Below are positions 9,301-18,883 of a stretch of DNA of 64,000 nt, piece by piece. The notes beneath the pieces were generated by a model, which searched no databases, was not told the DNA's origin, and saw nothing but the letters and a program-made list of their open reading frames with translations. Origin of the DNA: Saccharina japonica. Lineage: Eukaryota; Sar; Phaeophyceae; Laminariales; Laminariaceae. The stretch's first letter is position 1, and each line of letters opens with the position of its first letter. The translations under genes were made by a program, and so were the position numbers. The stretch is from positions 310,001 to 374,000 of the forward strand of contig MEHQ01002427.1 of NCBI GenBank assembly GCA_008828725.1, written 5' to 3'.

Positions 9301-11727
9301 TTATGTTCTCATGCAGGATGTATATTATATGTGCACCAAGTTTCATGGGGGCTTAGGACGATGTCGGACCAGATTCCCACCGCCCAATGAAAAATCGGTA
9401 TTTTTTTCCGGGTATCTCAACCACGAGACCCCAACCTTCATGTGAAATTGAACATGTCGGGGTGACCTTGCTGTATCTATGTGTGTGCATGTAAGATGGT
9501 CGTTTTGTTTTAGGGGCGTGCGGGGCGTGCCGGGTGCCGCAGGAGCAGCCTCGAAGGCCGCTTGTTTTCCCGATTCTTCGGAACGGTTGTTTTTTGCTTT
9601 TATTTCTTCTGCCGAATGTTGTTTGCCTATTTTTTTTTCTGGTACGTATAAAGGCTTTGTTTTTTTGCTCGTCTTTTTGTTTGCTGTTAGTTATGGATGC
9701 TTGTTTTTGCTCTTGAAGATTGCGTTTTTTTCGTTCTTGAGGCTTGTCTTTTTTTCTTTCGGAGGCTTGCTTTTTCTTTTTGGAAGCTTGCTTTTCTTGT
9801 ATTCTTGTATACCAGGTATACGATTAGAGGCGTGGTTTTCTTGTGGAGGCTTGTGTTTTTTTGTGGAGGAGTATTTTTCTTCTGGAGGCTCGGTTTTCTT
9901 GCGCATTCCTGTATTATTGTAGGCGTAATTTACTTGTGGAGGCTTGTTTTTTCTGTGGACTCGTTCTTCCTTCTGACCGGTTGTTTGCCTGCTTTTCTTC
10001 TTCTGACGGCTTAGTTTTTTTCTGGTGGCGTGTGGGTTAGGCTTTCTCGTATATGAATAGAACCGTGTTTTTCTTACGAAAGCGTGTTTTTTTTCGTGTT
10101 TTTCTTATTACGAAGGCGTGTTTTTTTGTAAAGGCTTGTTTGCATGTTTTCTTGTGGAGGCTTTTTGTGTGTTTGTGCGGGCTTGTTTTTCTTGTGGAGG
10201 CTCGTTTTTCTCGTGGAGGCTTGGTTTTCTCGTGGAGGCTTGACTTTCCTCTGGAGGCATGCTTTTCTTCTAGGAATATAGCACTACATTATACCTCTGG
10301 ATGCTGCGCGTCGCTCTCTCCCGCGGCAGGAACACTCAATATTGTAGTATTCGACATCTGGTGGCAATTTTCTTGTCGGCTAGCGGCTGGCTAACCCTTC
10401 CTCAATTAACCCACTAGCTACTATTGTGGTATCTGGTATAGATATCTATACAAATATGTCCCGAAATATAAGCACCTTTTGTACATTAATATTGAATGGA
10501 AAATATGCTTATATTTCGGGACATATTGTTATCTATATATTTTCACTGGTCGTTACGCCTTTCATTTTTTGGGCTGCATAGACCTCAAGATTTTCAACGG
10601 CTGGCAGACCTTTCGTTTTGATTCAGCTGCACAAAAACGTCATCGGATTGTACCTTGCATCACCCCAGTTCCGAATGCCTTTCTCCGAAGGAAAACCTTG
10701 TACATATTTAATACATATAACTTGCGGAGTTCCAGTGGCAGTGTTGAAGAGGTTGTCGACCCGGTGATGAAGTTAAAAAACGCCAAAAACAACGGCCTGC
10801 CGCAACCGCCATGTTTGGCTCTGACGTCGATGCTAGTCGTCTTGGTCTTGTTCCGTTCTGTTGTGTAAAAAATTACTTTAAAAAAAAAAAAACCGAGCCA
10901 AATATCCGCTGTCGCCCAGCGCGTCCTCTGCTCAACCGACTCTACCGCCTTTGCTTGTAGTGTACAACTATTCGTAGTCGTGATTTCGTGATTTTCGATA
11001 TTTTGATAATAATAGTTCGATATCTTCATGTTCCAATATTTCTACATTTCGTTCGATATATTTTCCGATGTTGTGATATGTTGATATTTTCGATGTTTCG
11101 GTACTGCTGCATTCAGTTCGATACTTCCATATTACGATATATTGCCTTCGTTTCCCTTGTTCGATATTTCGATGTTTTTTGACGTTTCGATATTTCAATG
11201 CTTTGACGTGTCTCGACATAATATTTCCATGTTTTCGATTTTTTCTGACGTAACGATATTTCGATGTTTTAACGTTTCTCGACATGATATTTCGATGTTT
11301 TCGATGTTTTGACGTTTCTCGACATGATATTTCGATGCTTTCGATGTTTTGACGTTTCTCGACATGATATTTCGATGTTTTCGATGTTTTGACGTTTCTC
11401 GACATGATATTTTCGATATTTTCAATGTTTTGACGTTTCTCGACATGATATTTCGATGTTTTCGATGTTTTGACGTGTCTCGATATGAGATTTCGATGTT
11501 TTCTCTTGACGTTTCGATAATTCCATGTTTTGACGTTGACTCGACATTCCGCGTTTGTTTTTTTTTTGTTTTTGTTTGTTCTGTTTGTTTGTAACCGTTT
11601 TTTTTATTTTGTTTTTCTCTCGACGCAAACCAGGGGCATCGGTCCTCGTTTGGTAAGGCTCGGACCGGGAGGCGGCATCATGCTGGTGTCTTTTAACGCC
11701 ATATTGGACCTGCTCAAGGACTTGTAG
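3838..11727 (+). CDS. mitochondrial carrier protein, SLC25 family, probably 2-oxodicarboxylate carrier type (5' part not found)
   Basis: Four exons join in consistent phases: 3838-3985, 4872-5020, 9024-9139 and 11,634-11,727, which ends at TAG. They encode about 168 residues covering carrier repeats two and three. Visible family marks are VVKVQMQ followed by a matrix helix and EGPFALYKGLE, then NTPFDVVKSRMQ, which fits PX[DE]XX[KR]X[KR] and is split between exons two and three. EEGFKAVYKGIGPRLVRLGP follows. The WRNAVWNG stretch and the RLGPGGGIM end match what I know of the 2-oxodicarboxylate carriers (SLC25A21/Odc1), which exchange 2-oxoadipate and 2-oxoglutarate across the inner mitochondrial membrane. 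About 130 residues (repeat one) are missing; they should lie upstream but I find no convincing exon between 1 and 3837 apart from the orphan at 2434-2589. Donors are GTGAGC, GTAAGT and GTGAGT. The third intron is about 2.5 kb and the second about 4.0 kb, both full of minisatellites. Confidence 0.85.
4551..4640. repeat. short tandem CAGAACGTTCCA repeat in carrier intron 1
   Basis: The word AACGTTCCACA recurs about four to five times near 4587-4640. The palindromic AACGTT core is conserved. This is intronic and no function is evident. Confidence 0.6.
5058..5280 (-). mobile_element. SINE copy, 3' body, inside a carrier intron
   Basis: Read on the minus strand, the copy carries the family's GGGAAGG, CTGAAGTGTTCTCGCGATA and GGATGGAC-tail words. 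On the plus strand the T-rich run near 5041-5080 is the complement of its A tail. It lacks a clear tRNA-like head. It lies 40 bases inside the second carrier intron found here, close to the donor at 5021. Confidence 0.75.
5395..6000. repeat. degenerate GTTGAA hexamer array
   Basis: Words such as GAAGTTGAAGCTGAAGTT repeat with small changes from 5395 to 5560 and again from 5755 to 6000. Read on the minus strand it gives a long Phe/Asn/Val open frame that is an artefact of the repeat, not a gene. It is intronic to the carrier gene. Confidence 0.8.
6120..6470. repeat. GAT/GGT trinucleotide microsatellite
   Basis: The tract is rich in GATGATGATGATG, with an uninterrupted core near 6362-6393. On the minus strand it produces a His/Ile-rich chance frame. 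Confidence 0.85.
6722..6760. repeat. (GGCAC)n pentamer microsatellite
   Basis: Roughly seven GGCAC units in a row begin at about 6726 and decay into GGTACAGCCC. Confidence 0.85.
6985..7200. repeat. GGGTC array with inverted CCCGA array (foldback)
   Basis: A run of GGGTCGGGTCGGGTC-type pentamers lies at about 7053-7097. A complementary run, ACCCGACCCGACCCGACC, lies at about 7150-7185, with a 55-base spacer. The two halves can pair, and the G-rich strand could also form a quadruplex. It looks like a small palindromic repeat in the carrier's second intron. Confidence 0.65.
7548..7880. mobile_element. second copy of the ATCTACAGAT MITE-like element, inverted
   Basis: The same word set as at 149-485 appears in reverse order. 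It includes CACACGTCGAACAGATCATC at one end and CTGTCCAACTTGTGGAAG at the other, giving inverted termini. The shared inner words CCGGGTGGGAGCTGTATGAT and TTTCCTGGGTTGGATCTGT match the complement of the first copy. Confidence 0.5.
7970..8748. repeat. minisatellite, ~21-base unit, with a higher-order repeat
   Basis: Degenerate copies of CTCTCTAATAGAAATCGCTC fill about 780 bases. A longer period of roughly 190 bases is also visible: the block starting near 8161 is repeated from about 8350, including the odd AATAGAAAAAAAAGACGCC segment. It lies in the carrier's second intron. Confidence 0.85.
8750..8990 (-). repeat. three tandem ends of the G-tract repeat family
   Basis: Three ~70-base units each run from CCGGCATTGTAGGGATGCGA to GACATGAGTACACCCCCC. 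They match the terminal part of the family seen at 1626-2345 and 14,270-15,510, and stop 34 bases before the carrier exon at 9024. Confidence 0.75.
9690..10270. repeat. CTTGTGGAGG minisatellite
   Basis: Imperfect units of about 19-24 bases around CTTGTGGAGGCTTGTTTTT repeat through this intron. They cause several Phe/Leu/Val-rich chance frames on the plus strand. Confidence 0.75.
10431..10552. mobile_element. short foldback MITE
   Basis: The left arm contains ATATGTCCCGAAATATAAGC and the right arm its complement GCTTATATTTCGGGACATAT, with a short AT-rich centre. The arms are about 30 bases long and the whole element about 115. It sits in the last carrier intron. Confidence 0.7.
11010..11540. 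repeat. 40-base minisatellite (TTTCGATG / GACGTTTCTCGACATGATA)
   Basis: From about 11,270 to 11,470 the unit is close to exactly 40 bases and well conserved. It contains GACGTTTCTCGACATGATAT. Decayed units extend back to about 11,010. It is in the last carrier intron, and on both strands it yields repetitive chance frames. Confidence 0.85.
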
Positions 11728-11859
11728 GAGCGCGGACCATCTAGGGACACGATTTTGATATTGTTTTGACTGCGTGCAGAAGTAACACGCAGGATGGCAC
11801 TAGATATAGTGCAGGTGGCACTAACCGTCACCGGCTTGAGGGAGGGGGGGAGGGTAAGC

Positions 11860-11955
11860 GTATGCGCGGGGGGGGGGGGGGGAGGGGGGGGGGTATTTGA
11901 GCGGGTGACGGGGGGGAGGGGGGGGTATTTGAGGGGGAGTGAGGAGGGGGTATTT
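11860..11955. repeat. G-tract cluster just downstream of the carrier gene
   Basis: Several uninterrupted G runs, one of about 14, occur within 100 bases, with GGTATTTGAG repeated. It lies about 130 bases after the carrier stop codon. Confidence 0.7.
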
Positions 11956-12104
11956 TTGTTTTACGTTTTTTTACCAACCCATTTTCGTTTAGTGGTGTTG
12001 TCGTTTTTTCGTGCGTGTGGACCGGGTTCGGCGTAAGCCGCCGCGGTTGGAGGTGCCTGTAGGGCAGCTCCACGCGGTCCTCTCGGAGGGAAACAAAAGT
12101 GTTC

Positions 12105-12320
12105 GGCGATTGTGTCTGGGGTTTCCCGGTCTTGCCCGGCTTTCTCGCCCTGCCTGCCTGCCTGCCAATGTTCGGCGATTGTGTTTGGGGTTTTTCCGGT
12201 ATTGCCCGGCTTTTCCGCCCTGCCTGCCTGCCTGCCTGCTAATGTTTGGCGATTGTGTTTGGGGTTTCCCGGTCTTGCCCGGCTTTCTCGCCCGGCCTGC
12301 CTGCCTGCCTACCTGCAGCT
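12105..12320. repeat. ~65-base tandem repeat, three copies
   Basis: Three units share GGCGATTGTGTTTGGGGTTT, then a CCCGGCTTT word and a run of CCTG units. They produce Cys/Leu/Pro-rich chance frames. Confidence 0.8.
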
Positions 12321-12352
12321 GGGTTAGCAGCCGTGTTTGCAGAGAAAACCAG

Positions 12353-12405
12353 GCAGTCAGTCAGTCAGTCAGTCAGTCAGTCAGTCAGTCAGTCAGTCAG
12401 TCAGT
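12353..12405. repeat. (CAGT)n microsatellite
   Basis: About twelve perfect CAGT units in a row. Confidence 0.9.
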
Positions 12406-12514
12406 GAGGAAATAGTACCGCCGCGCGCGCGCTACGTAAATGCCACACATTTTTTGGAAGCTGCGATCGGCGCAGCGTGCTCTTCTCTTCTTGAGGGCGT
12501 GTTTTTAGATGCCA

Positions 12515-12690
12515 CTGTTTTTTTGGTGCCAGTGACGAGTGTTTTTTGGGGGGTACCAGTTTTTATCAAGGTGCCAGTTTTTTTTTTTTTTTTCTGTGGG
12601 GGGTTTTTTTTTAGCTCCTTTTTTTTTGTGGCCGTGACGAGTGTTTTTTGGGGGGTACCAGTTTTTATCAAGGTGCCAGTTTTTTTTTTT
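12515..12690. repeat. ~115-base tandem duplication with T runs
   Basis: The block GTGACGAGTGTTTTTTGGGG through TTTATCAAGGTGCCAG occurs twice, separated by long T tracts and GGGG words. Confidence 0.75.
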
Positions 12691-12699
12691 TTTTTTCAT

Positions 12700-14269
12700 G
12701 TGGCGGTTTTTTTTCTTCTTCCGTGACAGGTTGTTTCGGCCATTTTTTTTTTTTTTTCCTATATATGCTGCTGGCACGATGTAGTCGCCGCCGCCGCCGC
12801 TTACAGAAAAAAAACAAGATTTTTACTAGAAAAAAATAAAGTCGATAATGGCAGACGCCGCAGAGAGAGAGAGTTGCGAATACAGAGGGTCGGGAAAATT
12901 CAGGATGCAACAAACATACCACAACGCTGCGAGGCGGGAGGTACTGAGAGAGTGGATGGAAACCTTTTTTTTTATGCGGGGGGGTCCTAGGACGCTTGCT
13001 TGTGGTATCGGAAACCCGAGAGGGCTTTGCGAACGGAAGATGCTGCGGGAGACGAGGCTCGCCTCTTGACCCCCCCAAGCTATGTATTCCCCGACAGACA
13101 TCCACCCGTTCATGCGTGTGCGTTCGGCTGTCTGTCCGTTCGTCTGTTTGTCTGTCTTTCCGTCCATCCAATCATCATGCTGCTAGGGAATGGCGGACTG
13201 TGGTGATCATTTGCCATGGTTGGGAGTTGGGGGTCAATTTTCAATGTGTCGCTTGAGTCTCATGATACATATGCCTGCTGCAGAGATGCGTAGATTTTTG
13301 AGGTACATGAGGGCTACCTATAGTTACACTTGTAGTGTAGTATTCACAGCAGTATATGTCCACCTCTCCCAATAATATGTAACCGCTCTGTACGAACGTT
13401 TGAGGACCGTTTAACGTATTCGTGATTCAATATACACGACGGTCCTTTTAAATCTCCGGACAGGTCGGTACCCTGGTACATATATATATATTATACTTGG
13501 TATATATATCGCACATATGCATATATACATCTAATATTTACGTATAATATGTACTTCGAAGTATACACATATAATTTGTCTTTTTGTTTGGTTGTGTTAC
13601 ACCTGGCCGTGACGGGGGTATATACTTGTATTCTGACGCGTGCCTATGGAGACGGAAGGGGGGTATATAAAGGTACGCGAGTATACTATTATAGCATTTT
13701 GGCCGGAATAATTCTGAAGGACTGTTATCGTACCCGGTAAATATTCCATTTGTTTCGCACAATATTTTTCGTTAGCAACTACCACCGTAGGCGTAGGCGG
13801 CGGGATTGTTATTTAAGCCTACGTACGTATCGCACGTTGTGTATGTTCTCAAAACGTCAGTTTTGGGTGCGGTATGGAGTTCCTATACTATAATCAAGTG
13901 AGGAAAACCCCGATAAAATTAGGTGCCACCCTTTGAAGGCAAAAAATAGCACGGATGTTCTGTTGCACTCGTTGTACGTAGAGCATGCCTGGTACCTGGT
14001 ACCTGGAAAGTTTTGTACGGTATAACATGGCACTTCATGCTTTGCTTTTCGTTTGCCGTTGTGTGATACTGATTGTTATTGTGCCGTCTGTGTCTCGTAG
14101 TCGTGGTGACCGTACGACACGTATCGCACGAAGTACGTGCAAACCCCTGTATCATATGTCTCTACTGATCAGATGACGGGAGTCTACGATGATAGTAGTA
14201 GTCGAGTGGTGATGGACGTCGTTGGTTAGAGACAACCGGTTCCTGCTCGGATAGCCTTGAACAGGGTCC
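12700..14269. other. intergenic stretch without a supported gene
   Basis: No exon chain, RNA gene or domain could be supported here. A small inverted repeat, AGGACCGT/ACGGTCCT, with a ~30-base spacer lies near 13,401-13,450 and resembles words at about 93-137. Scattered TATATA and TACGTA words are common. The open frames are short and have no recognisable content. Confidence 0.5.
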
Positions 14270-14592
14270 AACCCCCTTGAAATGAAAGGGGGGGGGGGGG
14301 GGGGGGGTGTACTCGATATTCATGCATGGCCGTAGTCGTATGACGATAGACCCTCGCATCCCTACAATGCCGGGACGGATTATGTCGGGTTTTCATCGAC
14401 CAGGTAGACAATACTAGCACCGAGCGCGAAGCGCCGTGAGGTGTTCGGCGAGTCGCATGAAGGGCGAGCTGCGCATCCTACTAAGAGCCGTTTGTGATTG
14501 GGGGGGGGCGTAGCAAAACACAGGCAGGTCCAGCCACCTTGTAATGAGGGGGGGAGGGGGGGGGGGGGGGGGGGNCCCGCACGATCAGGCGG

Positions 14593-14625
<33 letters not shown>

Positions 14626-15512
14626 GTACTCATTTGTTGCTTGCCTTAGTCATTTGACCATTGACCACGCATCCCTTTCGAGACGGAGGGGGGTAGGGGG
14701 GCGGTACACCGTTATATTTTATTTTTAACAAAGGGGGAATAACACACAGGGGCCGGCCCCCATGAAATGATGGGAGGGCAGCGAAAGACAGGGCGCAGCC
14801 CCCTTGTATTGAGCGAGGGGGGGGGGGGGGGGGGGGGGGTTTTTTTTTGNTATTCATGCATGGCCGTAGTCGTATGACCATAGACCCTCGCATCCCTACA
14901 GTGCCGGGACGGAGCATGTCGGGTTTTATCCGACCATCAGGGGGGGGGGGGGGGAACTCATGTCGTGCACGGCCGTAGTCGTATGACCATAGGCCCTCGC
15001 ATCCCTATAATGCCGGGATGGAGTAACGTTGGGTTTTCACCAATCAGGCAGTCTAGACTTGCTTGCACCAAGCGCGAAGCGCCGTGAGGTACTGGGCGAG
15101 TCGCATGGAGGGTGAGCTGCATCCTCCTAAAAACCGCCTGTGAGGCGGACTTGCCTATGGACGACAGCCTCCAATGAGTTGATTTAATTTCTGGGGGGTG
15201 TACTCATGTCGTGCACGGCCGTAGTCATATGACCATAGACCATAGACCCTCGTATCCCTACAATGCCGGGACGGAGCACGTTGGGTTTTCACCAACCAGG
15301 CCGACATTGCTTGCACCGAGCGCGAAGCGCCGTGAGGTATTGGGCGAGTCGCATGGAGGGTGAGCTGCATCCTGCTAAGAACCGCCTCTGAGGCGGACTT
15401 GCATATGGACGACAGCTTCAATGAGTTAATCTAATTTCTGGTGTGGCCACTTCCGGAGACAGCAATGGGTTTTACTATGTAACTGCCTCGCGGACGCCTT
15501 ACCATATTAACA
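14270..15512 (+). repeat. cluster of G-tract repeat family copies
   Basis: At least four copies or fragments lie together at about 14,280-14,480, 14,625-14,700, 14,850-15,180 and 15,190-15,510. Full units start with a G run, then GTACTCATGTCGTGCACGG, CCTCGCATCCCTACAATGCC, GCGCGAAGCGCCGTGAGG and the palindrome CCGCCTCTGAGGCGG. The last unit continues to GTAAGGCGTCCGCGAGGCAG, matching the unit at 1840-2140 in full, so the element is about 310 bases long. Uninterrupted G runs of up to about 30 bases cap several units. Confidence 0.75.
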
Positions 15513-15754
15513 CTACGTGATACGATCATTCCCCTTGTGCGGAACAAAGGTTCTCCACCCCGCACAAATGATCTACTCGACCGCCAGCTTTGGTGACCGC
15601 CAAAAAAAAATAACAAAAAAAAACGGCACCCTGGTTGTCTAGCTCACGCAGCGAGTGGCGTGTTTTACAGCGTCGTTGCCAACCGACGCCAACCCAAGGG
15701 GGGGCGGGGTAACAAAACACAAGCAGGTCCAGCCACCTTGGGATGAGGAGGTGA

Positions 15755-15910
15755 GTGGGAGGAGGAGACCGGTACACCATGTTTTTCTTTTTTGAACAAG
15801 GGGGAATAAAACACAGGGGCCGCCCCCCTCGAAATGATGGGGGGGGGAGGACAAAAGACAGGGCGCAGCCCCCTTGTAATGAGCGCGGGGCGTGGAGGGG
15901 TCGGGGGGTG

Positions 15911-15941
<31 letters not shown>

Positions 15942-15945
15942 ATAC
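15755..15945. repeat. G-tract region with duplicated AAxGGGGGAATAA words
   Basis: GAACAAGGGGGAATAAAACA and CAGGGCGCAGCCCCCTTG here are near-repeats of the block at about 14,727-14,812. A long G run lies at 15,910-15,937. It is a further relative of the G-tract cluster and is non-coding. Confidence 0.6.
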
Positions 15946-15974
15946 CGATTTTCTTTTTGGAACGGGGGGAGGGG

Positions 15975-16250
15975 TGTTGGCTATCAATTCGTGCAATGTA
16001 CGAAGTATGATACGTATTTGGTGCATACATCGATGCGAGTCGACGAGGGAAGAAAGGGCTGAAGTTTTCTCGCGACAAAAATAATACGAGGCGCTAACCG
16101 TAGTGGGGAGGGGGGAGAATGAGAAGAGCCCGCTATATACGTGACCCCGGATCTGAGTTATACGCCTACCTACTACAGCACGTAGGAGGCGTATGAGGGA
16201 GAGAGAAAAGAAGGGCGAACATATTACATGGGATGGGAAAACAAACGAGA
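15975..16250 (+). mobile_element. SINE copy
   Basis: The family words GAGTCGACGAGGGAAGAAAG, TTTTCTCGCGACAAAAATAA and TGACCCCGGATCTGAGTTAT occur in order. The copy ends near CATGGGATGGGAAAAC. It is diverged and lacks an intact tRNA-like head. Confidence 0.7.
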
Positions 16251-17750
16251 AGCGAACACTGTGACAGTCCGATTGTTGGGTTCGTACTTTCGTACTGTAT
16301 GGTATGGCGTATTTGTTGAGCAGGGGCTGGGGGCTGGGGGCTGGCTGGTGTGACGGAATCGTACCAGCCGTAGAGTGGAGAGTAAATGACAGATCGCGGG
16401 GTCCTAAAAAAATCGCTCTCAAAGATTTCCGCCTCAACTTTCTTTACGCAATTAGTTTTTGATTTAGTGCCGATGGAAAACCTAAGAGAAAACTCAAGAC
16501 TTGACGGTATAAATGTGACCGGATGTTTCGCCGGTGGTGAAAAAAACTGAAAAAAAAAAAAAAAAAAACATTTGAAAAAAAAAACGCACGGTCGAGAAAA
16601 GATGTACCAGTTATATATGTACGTACCAGGTAAAAAATGGTGATTACTGCAACCGTTATTGCAGTCTAAAATCAAGTAAATAGGGTTGTGGCAGACAATA
16701 AAAAAAATACTCGTCTGTAATCTTTTTTCGATTTTTTTTAACGGTTTGTCGAATAGACCGGACATTTTGTTTTACGTCTAAAAACGAATCCATCGCCACC
16801 GCTAACAGTGAGTGTCAATCGAATCCAACCCAACCCACTGGCGGGGTCGGGTGGCCGTCGTTGGTGAGATCAATCTCAATCTTGCTCGTCGGCCCACCAG
16901 ACGAAAACCCGTGACCGAAGAAGACCTCTCTCCAACCCTGACCTCGATGCTTTGGGGGGCTCAAGGTCGGCAGGAGGGGCGGTCCATCACGCGCCTCTGC
17001 GGCGTGTTTTGGAGGCGTGTTAAAGGGGGGGGGGGAGCGGGCGGCTGGAAGCCCAGCCTCGACCAATCAGATCACCAACGGCCTGTAGGAAGTATTTCGC
17101 CCGTGGCCGTCCTGCATTTAGGGGATGCCCGAAAAATATATTTTGTTTATTGTACGCTCGTACATATGTATACATACGGTAATATTTAGACACAAAACAA
17201 AAAGTGTTTTAATTACCAGCAGTGGTAAACCTACAGACAAAGTTGTACCACCAGTAAGTATGAAAAACAATGTAGCACGTGGGGCTGTGATTATTATATC
17301 AAAAACAGCATCGCTCGCCGAAGGTTCGGGTATCACAGCAAAAAAAAAAAGAAGCAATCGCTACGTATATATTATTATATTCGTATTCCTCCCTTCACTC
17401 CCATCACCATATCATTACGAATCATCCCCGGAACAAGCAAGTATAAAAAGAGAAGAAAAAACAAAACAAGACTATTGTTATTATGGCTATTGCACCACGA
17501 GGAAAAGAGGGAGGGAGGGACAAAACATCGAATTCGTTTGCTACGTACGGCAGCAGCAGATCACTTTTCTTCCAACTACGTACGTACCTACCTGCAGTAC
17601 ACCCCCTACCCGCGAATATATCTTCCGTATGGGCTTGGCGCAGCACTCGCTACAACTACAGTATTTTACACATGGTATTATAGCGCAAGCTGCCCTGCTT
17701 TACAGAAGAACGGATGACGCACTCCATGGCAACAGGCGCTTTTATTTCTC
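16251..17750. other. intergenic stretch without a supported gene
   Basis: A GC-richer island at about 16,820-17,100 has a plus-strand open frame and a CCAATCAG word at 17,064, but no recognisable domain or convincing splice sites. It could be a promoter or first-exon region. The rest is AT-rich with A and T runs. Nothing further is supported. Confidence 0.4.
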
Positions 17751-17754
17751 TCTC

Positions 17755-17855
17755 GATTGAGCCGCATATTAAGCCGACTCGACCGCGATTGAGCCGCATA
17801 TTTCGCCCCCGAAACGGCAGCGATCGAGCCGCATATTTCGCCCGGCACGGCGGGG
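17755..17855. repeat. GAGCCGCATATTTCGCCC tandem repeat, three units
   Basis: The word GAGCCGCATATT recurs at about 17,759, 17,790 and 17,827, followed twice by TCGCCC. Confidence 0.75.
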
Positions 17856-18329
17856 CTTCCCCTGTAATACATCGTATAGGTTATATAAACTATTAAGATT
17901 CTGCTCTCACCACAAACAACAACAAAAAAAGCGAAAAAAAGCGACAAAAAAAAAAAGCCAACCAGCCTCACGTACAAATCCTTCTTTCAAGTGGTGCCCG
18001 GAAAAAATATGGAAAAAAGCAGGTCGTCTTACATCCTTCGCGGAGAAGCGGCGGCCCTGTCTCCGAACGACCACTACCGAACTCGACTGAAAAGGTAATA
18101 ATATGGGGGTCGTATGGTCTTCTTTGCCCTCCCCTGCCCCCCCCGTGACGGCCCTTTAAAAACAAACCCGCTCTGGCGAGATAGCCATGACATGTACGCA
18201 AGCAACCACGAGCGAAGCAAGAAGCAACGTCACCGCCTGTATTAAACGCAGATGCCGCAAGCAAACGCCAGAACGATGGAACGTAAGACATATCTGGTAT
18301 TCGATACCCCCCCCCCCCCCCCCCCCCCG

Positions 18330-18883
18330 NNNNNNNNNNNNNNNNNNNNNNNNNNNNNNNNNNNNNNNNNNNNNNNNNNNNNNNNNNNNNNNNNNNNNNN
18401 NNNNNNNNNNNNNNNNNNNNNNNNNNNNNNNNNNNNNNNNNNNNNNNNNNNNNNNNNNNNNNNNNNNNNNNNNNNNNNNNNNNNNNNNNNNNNNNNNNNN
18501 NNNNNNNNNNNNNNNNNNNNNNNNNNNNNNNNNNNNNNNNNNNNNNNNNNNNNNNNNNNNNNNNNNNNNNNNNNNNNNNNNNNNNNNNNNNNNNNNNNNN
18601 NNNNNNNNNNNNNNNNNNNNNNNNNNNNNNNNNNNNNNNNNNNNNNNNNNNNNNNNNNNNNNNNNNNNNNNNNNNNNNNNNNNNNNNNNNNNNNNNNNNN
18701 NNNNNNNNNNNNNNNNNNNNNNNNNNNNNNNNNNNNNNNNNNNNNNNNNNNNNNNNNNNNNNNNNNNNNNNNNNNNNNNNNNNNNNNNNNNNNNNNNNNN
18801 NNNNNNNNNNNNNNNNNNNNNNNNNNNNNNNNNNNNNNNNNNNNNNNNNNNNNNNNNNNNNNNNNNNNNNNNNNNNNNNNNNN
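18330..18883. other. assembly gap (554 N)
   Basis: A run of N follows directly after a long C run (18,307-18,328) and precedes another C-rich stretch. The gap therefore probably reflects failure to read through poly-C. It cuts off the 3' part of the heat-shock factor gene. Confidence 0.95.

Noticed and set aside
12668..13171. 167-codon minus-strand frame rich in Lys and Arg
   Set aside because: It depends on A and T runs and on the duplicated low-complexity block; no domain is visible.
15526..16437. 303-codon minus-strand frame
   Set aside because: It runs through G-tract repeats and a SINE copy and encodes Pro- and Arg-rich low complexity. No domain is visible.
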